The position numbers were made by a program, and so were the translations under genes. Below are positions 45,206 through 54,217 of a DNA stretch of 64,000 bases, in pieces. Location: positions 1 through 64,000 of the forward strand of contig NZ_VOLS01000019.1 in assembly GCF_007954265.1 (NCBI RefSeq), in the 5' to 3' direction. The notes under the pieces were generated by a model. That model was not told the DNA's origin, did no database searches, and was given only the letters and a program-made list of their open reading frames with translations. How positions within the stretch are numbered: the first letter of the stretch is position 1; every line of letters begins with the position of its first letter. Source of the stretch: Colwellia sp. C1TZA3 (GTDB lineage Bacteria; Pseudomonadota; Gammaproteobacteria; Enterobacterales; Alteromonadaceae).

Positions 45206-48109
45206 TTAACTTCCTATAGTGGCTTTTTGTTTTTTAGGTGAACGTTTAAAGTGCTCTTTTTGTTGTGCACTGAATTTTTTATAACGCGTCTGCCAAGCTG
45301 ACGGTGAAGTGACTTTTTCCACTTGCACAGCGGTGACTTTATATTCAGGGCAATTAGTTGCCCAGTCCGAACTGTCGGTGGTAATAACGTTGGCGCCACT
45401 AATTGGGTGATGGAAGGTAGTGAATACCACACCGCTTTGCATACGCTCACTGACTTTAGCTTTTAGTACCGTATCACCCGCGCGGCTGCTAATGCCTAAC
45501 CAGTCACCATCATTAATACCTCTTTCTTCGGCATCATTAGGATGTATTTCAAGCAAATCTTCTTGGTGCCAAGTTTGGTTAGCGGTACGTCGTGTTTGTG
45601 CGCCGACATTATATTGACTGAGTATTCGCCCCGTGGTTAATAATAACGGAAAGCGCTTGTTTGCGCGATCTTCACTAGCAAGATAGGGCGTAATGGCAAA
45701 ACGCCCTTTGCCAATGGGAAAGCTGTCCACATGCATGATGGGCGAACCATCAGGAAACTCTTCGTTACAAGGCCACTGAATACTGCCCTGTTCGTCCAAT
45801 TTCTTATAACTTACCATACTAAAGGTAGGTACTAATGAGGCTATCTCATCCATTATTTCTGAAGGATGTTGATAATTCATCGGGTAACCTAAAGCATTAG
45901 ACAGCTTTTGAGTGACTTCCCAATCGGCGAATTTTGCCAATGGCTTCATCACTTTACGCACCCGATTTATGCGTCTTTCTGCATTGGTAAAGGTACCATC
46001 TTTTTCTAGAAATGAAGAGCCGGGTAAAAATACGTGGGCATATAGCGCGGTTTCATTTAAAAAAATGTCCTGAACAATCAAACATTCTAATGATGACAAT
46101 GCCGCCTGTACATGTTGGGTATTAGGATCTGATTGTAAAATGTCTTCTCCTTGTACATACATGGCTTTAAACGTACCTTCAATGGCGGCATCAAACATGT
46201 TCGGAATACGAAAGCCCGGTTCGTTATCTAAACTTACGCCCCAACTTTTTTCAAACTTAGCGCGCAAGACATCATCACTCACATGCTGATAACCAGGGAG
46301 TTCCTGTGGGAATGAACCCATATCACAAGAGCCTTGAACATTATTCTGGCCACGCAATGGATTAATGCCTACGCCCTCACGACCGATATTACCTGTGGCT
46401 AATGCTAAGTTTGCTATACCCATAACCATGGTTGAACCTTGGCTATGCTCGGTAACGCCTAAGCCATAATAAATGGCACCATTTTTTGCCTTGGCAAAAG
46501 CACGAGCAGCAATACGGACTTGTTCAGCATTTACGGTGGTAATACCTGCCATTGCTTCGGGTGAGTTTATGTCATCAAGAATAAATTCACGCCATGCGTT
46601 ATATTCATCGGTGCGCTGCTCAATGAAATTTTTGTCCTCTAAGCCTTCACTGATAACGACGTGCGCTATGGCATTGATCATAGCAACGTTAGTACCAGGT
46701 TTTAGTGGCAGATGATGATTAGCACTGATGTGAGCGGTATTAAGTAAATCAATGGTTCTAGGGTCAACAACAATTAACTCTGCACCTTGGCGTAAGCGTT
46801 TACGTAACTGCGAGGCAAACACTGGGTGAGCGTCAGTTGGATTGGCGCCAATAACCATAACAACATCAGATTGCATCACTGAGTCGAAGGTTTGTGTGCC
46901 GGCAGACTCACCAATAGTTGCTTTGAGTCCATAACCTGTTGGCGAATGACAAACACGGGCACAGGTGTCGGTATTATTATTACCAAAAGCAGCGCGGATC
47001 AATTTTTGTACTAAATAGGTTTCTTCATTGGTGCAGCGAGATGAAGTAATACCGCCAACACTTTCACGGCCATATTTAGCCTGAATGTTTTTAATTTTAT
47101 TGGCGGCAAACTCTAAGGCTTCATCCCAACCGACGACTCGCCACTCTTCATCAATGCTGTCGCGCACCATAGGTTCAGTGACGCGGTCTTTATGAGTCGC
47201 ATAACCAAAGGCAAAGCGGCCTTTTACACAAGAATGACCTTGGTTGGCTTTACCGCCCTTGTAGGGCACCATGCGTATAACTTCTTCGCCTTTCATTTCA
47301 GCTTTAAAAGAACAACCAACGCCACAATAAGCACAAGTGGTGATAATACTGTGCTCTGGTTGCCCTTTATCAATCACTGATTTTTCCATTAGTGTTGCCG
47401 TCGGGCAAGCCTGTACACAGGCGCCACAAGAAACACAATCAGAGGATAAAAAGTCATTTTCGCTGGTGCCAGCACTGACCTTTGAAGCAAAACCACGACC
47501 TTCAATCGTTAAAGCAAAGGAGCCTTGAACTTCTTCACAGGCTCTAACACAACGAGAGCAGGTGATACATTTACTGGGTTCGAAGGTAAAATAAGGATTA
47601 GAGTCATCAATTTTGGCATCAAGATGATTATCGCCATCAAAACCATAACGTACTTCACGTAAGCCAACAGCTCCTGCCATATCTTGTAATTCACAGTCAC
47701 CATTACTTGAACAAGTTAAACAGTCAAGTGGGTGATCAGATATATAGAGTTCCATGATATTGCGTCGTAATTTTGCAATGTCATTATTCTCAGTAGACAC
47801 CATCATGCCTTCTTTAACCGATGTTGTACAAGCGGTTGGATAGCCTCTCATACCCTCAATTTGTACCGCACATAAACGACATGAGCCAAAGGCTTCGATG
47901 TTATCAGTTGCACAAAGTTTAGGAATATTAATATCAGCTATTGCGGCCGCGCGCATCACTGAAGTACCGGCAGCAACGGTTATTTTTACCCCGTCAATCT
48001 CAAGACACACTGTTTGTGTTGAGGTACTGGCAGGCGTGCCATAATCTTTATTAAAATCGATGGGTTTATTAGACGTGGTATTAGTGGCTGGATCAAAATA
48101 ATTAATCAT
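45206..48109 (-). CDS. fdsA: NAD-dependent formate dehydrogenase alpha subunit (molybdopterin)
   Basis: 967 residues. In order: an N-terminal [2Fe-2S] domain (FGSCRLCAVQ), the His-ligated [4Fe-4S] domain (HPLDCLTCSSNGDC), a two-cluster ferredoxin domain (CITCSRCVRAC, CVSCGACVQAC), and the bis-MGD domain starting CAYCGVGCSF. The Mo ligand is the Cys in TCARVCHSPTG, as in other metal-dependent formate dehydrogenases, followed by the catalytic His. Oxidises formate to CO2 in the cytoplasm and feeds electrons to FdsBG. The start overlaps the fdsB stop by 8 bp. Confidence 0.95.
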   Translation of the reverse strand: MINYFDPATNTTSNKPIDFNKDYGTPASTSTQTVCLEIDGVKITVAAGTSVMRAAAIADINIPKLCATDNIEAFGSCRLCAVQIEGMRGYPTACTTSVKEGMMVSTENNDIAKLRRNIMELYISDHPLDCLTCSSNGDCELQDMAGAVGLREVRYGFDGDNHLDAKIDDSNPYFTFEPSKCITCSRCVRACEEVQGSFALTIEGRGFASKVSAGTSENDFLSSDCVSCGACVQACPTATLMEKSVIDKGQPEHSIITTCAYCGVGCSFKAEMKGEEVIRMVPYKGGKANQGHSCVKGRFAFGYATHKDRVTEPMVRDSIDEEWRVVGWDEALEFAANKIKNIQAKYGRESVGGITSSRCTNEETYLVQKLIRAAFGNNNTDTCARVCHSPTGYGLKATIGESAGTQTFDSVMQSDVVMVIGANPTDAHPVFASQLRKRLRQGAELIVVDPRTIDLLNTAHISANHHLPLKPGTNVAMINAIAHVVISEGLEDKNFIEQRTDEYNAWREFILDDINSPEAMAGITTVNAEQVRIAARAFAKAKNGAIYYGLGVTEHSQGSTMVMGIANLALATGNIGREGVGINPLRGQNNVQGSCDMGSFPQELPGYQHVSDDVLRAKFEKSWGVSLDNEPGFRIPNMFDAAIEGTFKAMYVQGEDILQSDPNTQHVQAALSSLECLIVQDIFLNETALYAHVFLPGSSFLEKDGTFTNAERRINRVRKVMKPLAKFADWEVTQKLSNALGYPMNYQHPSEIMDEIASLVPTFSMVSYKKLDEQGSIQWPCNEEFPDGSPIMHVDSFPIGKGRFAITPYLASEDRANKRFPLLLTTGRILSQYNVGAQTRRTANQTWHQEDLLEIHPNDAEERGINDGDWLGISSRAGDTVLKAKVSERMQSGVVFTTFHHPISGANVITTDSSDWATNCPEYKVTAVQVEKVTSPSAWQTRYKKFSAQQKEHFKRSPKKQKATIGS

Positions 48110-49673
48110 GGTGGTTCTCCTGTGTGGTTAAAAAAAAGTCTTGAGGAAAATCAGTAAAAGCACTGCGCACCGGTATTGGCGTCATACCGCCCATTGCACA
48201 TAAAGAGCCATCAATCATGGTGTCGCAAAGGTCGTTAAGTAAAATCATATTTTCAGCGCGGCGCTCATCATTTTTTATACGATCAATAACTTCGACACCG
48301 CGCGTTGAACCAATTCTACAGGGGGTACATTTTCCGCAAGATTCAACTACACAAAATTCCATTGAAAAACGTGCTTGTTCAAGCATATCAACACTGTCAT
48401 CAAACACGACAATACCGCCATGACCTAACACAGCAGAGGCTTTAGAGAATGCTTCATAATCAAGCAAAATATCTAGTTTATGGCTAGGTAAATAAGCACC
48501 TAATGGACCACCGACTTGAATAGCTTTTATTGGCCGATTGCTGGCGGTTCCACCAGAAAAGTCATCAATTAGATCTTTTAAGCTTGAGCCAAACGGCAGT
48601 TCAATTAATCCACCTTGTTTGACATTACCTGCAAGTTGAAAAGGTAAGGTGCCTCGTGAACGATTTGTGCCATATTGTTGGTAGGCGTGACTGCCTTCAC
48701 TCATGATAAAAGGAATAGCGGCTAGGGAGAGTACATTGTTAACAATGGTGGGTTTACCAAATAATCCTTCTAAAGCCGGTAGTGGCGGCTTAAAGCGCAC
48801 CATGCCCCTTTTACCTTCTAGTGATTCTAATAGGGCGGTTTCTTCGCCACAAATATAAGCTTCTGCGCCTAATCTCACTTCTAAATTAAAGCTTTTACCA
48901 CTACCACAAACGTCATTACCTAAATAACCGGCTACACCAGCAACCTCAATAGCTTGTTGTAATATTGCATCAGCAATAGGGTATTCTGAGCGTAAGTAAA
49001 TATAGCCTTGGTCAGCACCGACCGCTAATCCGGCAATAATCATGCCTTCAATCAGCATGAAGGGATCACATTCCATCACTAATTTATCCGCAAAGGTCCC
49101 TGAATCGCCTTCGTCGGCATTACAGACAATATATTTTTTATCCGCAGTAGCATCTCTTACCGTTTGCCACTTTATACCGGTAGGAAAAGCAGCGCCACCT
49201 CGGCCACGAAGGCCAGAGTCTACAACAGCGGTGACAATTTCTTGAGTCGATAACGCGATTGATTTTTGTAAACCTTTGAAGCCATCTAAGGCAAGGTAAT
49301 CATCAAGCGAGACGGGATCAGTAATACCTGCACGGGCAAATGTAAGGCGAGTTTGTTTTTTTAGATAGGCAATGTTTTCGGTTAAGCCTAAGGCTAGCGC
49401 ATGGCATTGTGGCTTTTCATGGAGGATATTCTGGCTAATATCTTCCATAATACTTGCAACATCAGCGGGTGCTACAGGGCCATATGCCATACGGCCTTGT
49501 GCTGTTTCTATTTCAACCATAGGCTCTAACCAAAATAAGCCACGCGAGCCATTTCTTATGACCTTTATGTCAAGATCATGCTGTGATAAATAGTGGGTAA
49601 ATGCTTGAGCAACTTGATGTGCTCCTAAAGAAATAGCCGTACTTTCTCGTGGAATAAAAATTTTTGTTGTCAT
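48102..49673 (-). CDS. fdsB: NAD-dependent formate dehydrogenase beta subunit (NuoF-like)
   Basis: 523 residues. The N-terminal 130 residues are a thioredoxin-like domain; then the NADH/FMN domain (LRGRGGAAFPTGIKW, CNADEGDSGTFAD, ICGEETALLESLEG) and a C-terminal [4Fe-4S] motif (ESCGKCTPCRIGS). It passes electrons from formate to NAD+. Ends inside the fdsA start; the upstream gene fdsG ends 8 bp before its start. Confidence 0.95.
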   Translation of the reverse strand: MTTKIFIPRESTAISLGAHQVAQAFTHYLSQHDLDIKVIRNGSRGLFWLEPMVEIETAQGRMAYGPVAPADVASIMEDISQNILHEKPQCHALALGLTENIAYLKKQTRLTFARAGITDPVSLDDYLALDGFKGLQKSIALSTQEIVTAVVDSGLRGRGGAAFPTGIKWQTVRDATADKKYIVCNADEGDSGTFADKLVMECDPFMLIEGMIIAGLAVGADQGYIYLRSEYPIADAILQQAIEVAGVAGYLGNDVCGSGKSFNLEVRLGAEAYICGEETALLESLEGKRGMVRFKPPLPALEGLFGKPTIVNNVLSLAAIPFIMSEGSHAYQQYGTNRSRGTLPFQLAGNVKQGGLIELPFGSSLKDLIDDFSGGTASNRPIKAIQVGGPLGAYLPSHKLDILLDYEAFSKASAVLGHGGIVVFDDSVDMLEQARFSMEFCVVESCGKCTPCRIGSTRGVEVIDRIKNDERRAENMILLNDLCDTMIDGSLCAMGGMTPIPVRSAFTDFPQDFFLTTQENHHD

Positions 49674-49681
49674 GGTCTATC

Positions 49682-50164
49682 TCACTTTAAATCGCTGTCG
49701 ACATTAGAAAGAATTTGGTCAAATCTCTGATTAGAAATACGACCATAAAGCTCATCATTAATTCTAATGTTAGGGCCAGTTGCACAGTTACCGAGACAAT
49801 AAACACTATCCAAGCTAAATTTTTTATCACTCGTCATTTGATGATAATCAATAGCTAAAAAATCTTTAGCGTGTGCTTCAAGTGCTCGACTCCCTCGAGC
49901 TTGGCAGGCCTCTGCACGGCAAATTTTAATTTGATATTTACCAGGAGGAGTTGTACGAAATTGATGATAAAAACTAATAACACCATGAATTTCTGCGGGC
50001 GTTTGTTTTAGCTTTGTCGCTATTCGCTCAATCGCTTTAGGAGCTATATAGCCCACTTCTTTTTGAATGGCATGTAATATAGGTAACAGAGAGCCTTCTT
50101 TATTTTTTAAAGAATCAATGATGTTTTCCACATTTGATAAGGGGGAAGAAAATTCTATTTTCAT
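49682..50164 (-). CDS. fdsG: NAD-dependent formate dehydrogenase gamma subunit (NuoE-like)
   Basis: 160 residues with the [2Fe-2S] ligands in CRAEACQARG and CLGNCATGP, spaced as in NuoE. Helical N-terminus (LLPILHAIQKEVGYI). First gene of the fdsG-fdsB-fdsA-fdhD-fdsD operon; a 20-bp palindromic motif lies 32-51 bp upstream of its ATG. Confidence 0.95.
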   Translation of the reverse strand: MKIEFSSPLSNVENIIDSLKNKEGSLLPILHAIQKEVGYIAPKAIERIATKLKQTPAEIHGVISFYHQFRTTPPGKYQIKICRAEACQARGSRALEAHAKDFLAIDYHQMTSDKKFSLDSVYCLGNCATGPNIRINDELYGRISNQRFDQILSNVDSDLK

Positions 50165-50195
50165 ACTAACTCCGAAGGCCTGTTATAAAATATAT

Positions 50196-50215
50196 ATGTG
50201 AAACAAATTTCATAT
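50196..50215. promoter_or_regulatory. Candidate operator 1 (fds side)
   Basis: ATGTGAA-N6-TTCATAT, one mismatch from a perfect inverted repeat of ATATGAA. 32-51 bp upstream of fdsG. Confidence 0.5.
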
Positions 50216-50274
50216 TTGTTATTGTTTTATAGTTCTTTATTACTTGACTATAGCAGCATTGCTTTAGTATAAGA

Positions 50275-50294
50275 ATATGAACTTTTATTCATAA
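50275..50294. promoter_or_regulatory. Candidate operator 2 (fds/regulator)
   Basis: ATATGAA-N6-TTCATAA, same half-site and spacing as the other three copies. Confidence 0.5.
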
Positions 50295-50409
50295 ATAAGT
50301 GATTTTTTGGATGGCTTTAAAGACAAGGTTTGGCAGTTAAATATAAAATTTATCGGTCAACAGCTTTAAGTATTATCAGTTACTAGAACAGACAAAATAC
50401 ACAACAAAA

Positions 50410-50445
50410 AATATAACTAACAATATAACTAACAATATAACTAAC
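50410..50445 (+). repeat. Three tandem copies of a 12-bp unit before the regulator gene
   Basis: AATATAACTAAC three times without mismatch, then a partial AATAA. It ends 20 bp before the ATG at 50466. Confidence 0.9.
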
Positions 50446-50465
50446 AATAATATACAGGTGAAAAA

Positions 50466-51554
50466 ATGACTAATAAAACAGCATTGGCAAAGAGAATTCA
50501 AATTAAGCCCGCATGGTCATTTTATGATGAGCAGGGTGAGTATGTAGACCCTAGACTTTTTGTCTTGCTTAATGCGGTACACAATGATGGCAAGTTGACG
50601 GTAGCGGCAACAAAACTAGGTATGTCGTATCGTCATGTCTGGAATGTACTAAAAAAATGGACTGACTTTTTTGGCTCTGACTTAGTCGAACTAAAAAAAG
50701 GCAAAGGGGCACTTTTAACGCCGTTAGGTGAAAAGCTACTTTGGGCTGAACAAAGAGCTCAGGCAAGATTTGAACCTCAGTTAATTAGCATAGCGTCAGA
50801 ATTAAATTTAGAAATACAAAAACACTTAATGGTGAAAGACCCTCTGCTAAAAATTGCTGCAAGTTATGGTTATGCTGTGGCTTTGCTGCCTGATTTTACC
50901 AATAAATTTAAATTAGATTTGCAATATAAAAGCTATGAAGAGTCATTTAATGCGTTAAGTAAAGGTGAATGTAATATTGCCGCATTTCACTTACCCACTG
51001 ATATTGTTAGCCAAAGCTTAATTGATATTTATAATAAATATTTTAAAGCTAATACCTATAAAGTCATTCGGTTTGTGACCCGTAAACAAGGCTTGATTGT
51101 TAAAAAAGATAACCCTAAAAATATCACTAAAATTTCAGACTTAATGCAGGATGAGGTTACATTTATTAATCGGCAAAAACATTCAGGTACACGCTTATTA
51201 ATAGATGAATTACTGGCAAGATCATCTGTGGACGCTAAAAAAGTGATTGGTTTTGATAAATTTGAATTTACACATTCTGCCGTTGCCGCTTATGTAGCTT
51301 CAGGTATGGCTGATGTTGGTATTGGTATTGAAACTGCAGCTCGTCAATTTGGTTTGAATTTCATCCCATTAACTACTGAACATTATGTGTTAGTTTGTCA
51401 TCACAAGACCCTGAAAGAACCATCTGTACAGCGTTTAATTGCGGAGATAAAAAGTGATAAGTTTCATGAGGAGGTATCAAAGTTAGCGGGTTATGAGTCT
51501 ATTGCTTGTGGTGATATTGTGGATTTAGAAGATATGTTACCCTGGCAGGTTTAA
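50466..51554 (+). CDS. ModE-like HTH / substrate-binding-domain regulator (probable fds regulator)
   Basis: 362 residues. The N-terminal winged helix resembles ModE (LLNAVHNDGKLTVAATKLGMSYRHVWNVLKKW, residues about 35-65; GALLTPLGEKLL follows). From residue 125 it carries a periplasmic-binding-like ligand domain (LKIAASYGYAVALLPDF, FINRQKHSGTRLLIDELL, VAAYVASGMADVGIGIE), as in regulators that sense molybdate, tungstate or a carboxylate. AGGTG lies before the ATG. Divergent from fdsG, it is the obvious candidate to control the formate operon and perhaps the OFA transporter; the ligand is not known. Confidence 0.85.
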   Translation: MTNKTALAKRIQIKPAWSFYDEQGEYVDPRLFVLLNAVHNDGKLTVAATKLGMSYRHVWNVLKKWTDFFGSDLVELKKGKGALLTPLGEKLLWAEQRAQARFEPQLISIASELNLEIQKHLMVKDPLLKIAASYGYAVALLPDFTNKFKLDLQYKSYEESFNALSKGECNIAAFHLPTDIVSQSLIDIYNKYFKANTYKVIRFVTRKQGLIVKKDNPKNITKISDLMQDEVTFINRQKHSGTRLLIDELLARSSVDAKKVIGFDKFEFTHSAVAAYVASGMADVGIGIETAARQFGLNFIPLTTEHYVLVCHHKTLKEPSVQRLIAEIKSDKFHEEVSKLAGYESIACGDIVDLEDMLPWQV

Positions 51555-51594
51555 TTTTAAAGCGCTTGTTACCTTGATGGTCATGATAAAAATA

Positions 51595-51626
51595 AAACCG
51601 CTTTAAATAAATTTAAAGCGGTTTAA
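51595..51626. terminator. Bidirectional terminator between regulator and OFA transporter
   Basis: Perfect 14-bp stem, AAACCGCTTTAAAT and its complement separated by two bases, between convergent genes. Confidence 0.65.
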
Positions 51627-51650
51627 ATTGCAGTTTACAAGTTAAAAGTA

Positions 51651-53375
51651 TTAACCCTTAGGGTGTGTATTTTCAACATGGTGCTTAGCCTCTACAGGAC
51701 GAATGGTTAAGTTGGCAAAGAAAGCAACAACTAACAAAGCGGCCATAGTATACATAGTGGTATTATATAGGCTTGGTGTTGGGTCAATAGTACCTGCTGG
51801 CACTAATTCCATTAACTTACTCACCGTAACTGTTTTTGCCGCCACAAGTTCATTTAACTGACTAACGGCAGAGCCAAATTTAGCCTGGAATACTGCAGGA
51901 TCTATTTTTGCGACTAAGTCGGTTATGGCGTCATTAACCGACATATTTCTAAGATACGTAATAGCAAACGGACCTAAAACACCAGCGGTTGCCCATGCTG
52001 TTAACAAGCGACCATGTATACCACCGACATGTAAGGTACCAAATATATCGGCTAGATAAGCTGGAATAGTTGCAAAACCGCCACCATACATAGTGAATAT
52101 AATCATTGTGGCACCGTAGAACATAAGTAACCAAACCGTTGATGGATCTGCACTTACTTGAGATGCAGCGTAAGGTATTGATAAATAAAGTAGCGTTCCT
52201 AACACAAAGAAAAAGTGGTAAGTGTTTTTTCTACCAATAAAGTCAGAAATTGAAGCCCAGAAGAATCTACCACACATATTAAATACCGAAATCATCAATA
52301 CGTAAGTACCCGCAAAGGCGGCGGTAGCTACATCAGGTAGGGTCGAACCAAAAATATCAACCATCATGGTTTTAGCTACACCAATAACACCAATACCTGC
52401 CGTTACGTTGAAACAAAGAACAACCCATAATTTCCAAAATTGAGGCGTTTTCATGGCTTGGTCAATATGAACATCATTATGAGTGATCAAACTTTCTGCT
52501 GAAAAATCTTTTTCAGGTGGAGTCCAACCTTCGGGCGTCCATCCTTCAGCAGGGACACGATACGCAAAAGAAGCGACAATCATGACAATAAAGTAAACAA
52601 TACCTAAGGTTAAAAATGTTCCTGCCGCACCGGTATCACCCGTACCTACAATATAAACCCCTGCATCACCAGGAAAAGCCATACTTGCGGCTTCACCAGC
52701 GGTTGCAACAATAACTTCTACTGTACCAGAAGCTGTTTCTGCAAAACGTTTACCCGCTTCAGTTATTAATTTTACCGCACCTTCTGTACCTAAATAAGTA
52801 GGAGCAACAGCATGGAATTTTAACAAAGCAGCAATAAGTGGAGCACCGATCATCGCACCGCCACCAAATCCCATAATGGCCATACCCGTAGCCATACCGC
52901 GTTTATCAGGGAACCAACGCAGTAAAGTGGAGACAGGTGAAACATAGCCTAAACCTAGACCACAGCCCCCAAGTGCACCATAACCTAGGTAAACAAGCCA
53001 TAATTGATGGGTTGATATACCAATACTACCGATAATAAAACCGCCACCCCAAAGAAATGCGGCAGCAACACCAACACAGCGAGGACCGACTTTTTCTAGC
53101 CATTTTCCAGCGACTGCGGCAGATAAGCCAAGAAAAACAATAGCAACAGAAAATATCCAAACAACGTTACTTAAAGACCAATCTCCAGATGAACTCGTCA
53201 CTACCCCTAATTCTTTAATAAGCGCAGGGTTAAAAATACTCCATGCGTAAACAGAGCCAATACATAAATGAATTGCAATAGATGCTGGTGGGACTAGCCA
53301 GCGATTAAACCCCGATTTAGCAATTATTTTATCTTTCATTAAGAAAGAGAAAAAGCCCCCACTTTTATTTGACAT
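51651..53375 (-). CDS. OFA-family MFS transporter (oxalate/formate antiporter type)
   Basis: 574 residues with twelve predicted membrane helices. N-terminal WLVPPASIAIHLCIGSVYAWSIF is the OFA hallmark; GYGALGGCGLGLGYVSPVSTLLRWF and GMATGMAIMGFGGGAMIGAP follow. Two extended hydrophilic inserts enlarge it, at about 205-255 between helices 6 and 7 or so and at about 485-545 before the last helix. OFA members exchange or import formate, oxalate, lactate and related acids. The neighbouring formate dehydrogenase makes formate the likeliest substrate, by inference. The gene has its own 840-bp upstream region with two operator-like motifs. Confidence 0.88.
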   Translation of the reverse strand: MSNKSGGFFSFLMKDKIIAKSGFNRWLVPPASIAIHLCIGSVYAWSIFNPALIKELGVVTSSSGDWSLSNVVWIFSVAIVFLGLSAAVAGKWLEKVGPRCVGVAAAFLWGGGFIIGSIGISTHQLWLVYLGYGALGGCGLGLGYVSPVSTLLRWFPDKRGMATGMAIMGFGGGAMIGAPLIAALLKFHAVAPTYLGTEGAVKLITEAGKRFAETASGTVEVIVATAGEAASMAFPGDAGVYIVGTGDTGAAGTFLTLGIVYFIVMIVASFAYRVPAEGWTPEGWTPPEKDFSAESLITHNDVHIDQAMKTPQFWKLWVVLCFNVTAGIGVIGVAKTMMVDIFGSTLPDVATAAFAGTYVLMISVFNMCGRFFWASISDFIGRKNTYHFFFVLGTLLYLSIPYAASQVSADPSTVWLLMFYGATMIIFTMYGGGFATIPAYLADIFGTLHVGGIHGRLLTAWATAGVLGPFAITYLRNMSVNDAITDLVAKIDPAVFQAKFGSAVSQLNELVAAKTVTVSKLMELVPAGTIDPTPSLYNTTMYTMAALLVVAFFANLTIRPVEAKHHVENTHPKG

Positions 53376-53675
53376 TATTTAATACCTTGTAGCTACAGCT
53401 TGATATAAATATTTATACACGTACAACTAGAACACGATGAATGGTAATGACAGCAGCTATTGATGTTCAAAATTTTTTTTGAGCATAAAACATACAATGC
53501 TTTACCGTTATTCTTTGTTCTAAATTATTCACAGCTAAGCTGTACCAAGTATAAAAAAAGAGAATAATTAAGCTGAATGTATGTTTTTATAAAAGCCTTA
53601 GAGTTAAAAACAACTAAAGTTTTTATATCTTTTTTTGACAATCAATTTAACTACCTTGCTTTTATTAACACAAGT

Positions 53676-53695
53676 ATATGAATTAAATTGCATAT
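53676..53695. promoter_or_regulatory. Candidate operator 3 (OFA side)
   Basis: ATATGAA-N6-TGCATAT, one mismatch from the perfect inverted repeat. Confidence 0.45.
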
Positions 53696-53745
53696 ATTGG
53701 TTTTTTATTACCAGAAAACTATAGCACTGGAGTATTGGCATTAAA

Positions 53746-53765
53746 ATATGAATCAATATTCATAT
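53746..53765. promoter_or_regulatory. Candidate operator 4 (OFA side)
   Basis: ATATGAA-N6-TTCATAT, a perfect inverted repeat, about 370 bp upstream of the transporter start. Confidence 0.5.
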
Positions 53766-54217
53766 TCAGTGATGATTTTTGCTGGTTTAAATCAAAAAAT
53801 TACATTAAATGAAAAATAGTAAATGAGTAGCGCTCAATCAACTAAGTGTGGTTCATGGCCTATTTTTGGATTAATGATACTTTCCGATGTGGCAACCTAT
53901 CAAAGCCTCGTCAGTTGCAACAGATTAGATTTTAAATCAACTATTGAGAAGTATCGATAAAGAGTAATGTCATCATTTATCCATATTAATCAGCCAGAAA
54001 ATAACAACAGGCTTAATTGAGCCTATAACAGATTTTATGTAGTGGACTGTTTTAAAAAAAGTCCTTTGAACGATCCTCAATCATAAATAAGCTTAGAGCT
54101 GATTGCTAGTTTCTTACTGGCATCGTCCATTTTGGGATACCGGTTCTATCAAAAAATAAAATGTTACTTTAGTTCAAGAGTAGCGATTATAACTAAGCGC
54201 ACAGTTTAATGGTGCGC

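Larger units (their letters stand above)
50165..50465. other. Divergent control region between fds and its regulator
   Basis: 301 bp with no gene. It holds two copies of the ATATGAA-N6-TTCATAT-type motif and a 12-bp tandem repeat close to the regulator start. Confidence 0.6.
53376..54217. other. Long intergenic region upstream of the OFA transporter
   Basis: 842 bp without a supported gene. It is very AT-rich near 53520-53770 and contains two candidate operators at 53676-53695 and 53746-53765. An inverted repeat (TAAGCGCAC ... GTGCGCTTA, 54194-54220) overlaps the stop codon of the convergent-side CheB-CheR gene and may be its terminator. Confidence 0.5.

Noticed and set aside
50196-50215. 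CRP-binding site for the fds promoter
   Set aside because: The half-sites are TGTGA and TCATA with eight bases between them, not TGTGA-N6-TCACA; the match to the other three local motifs is better.
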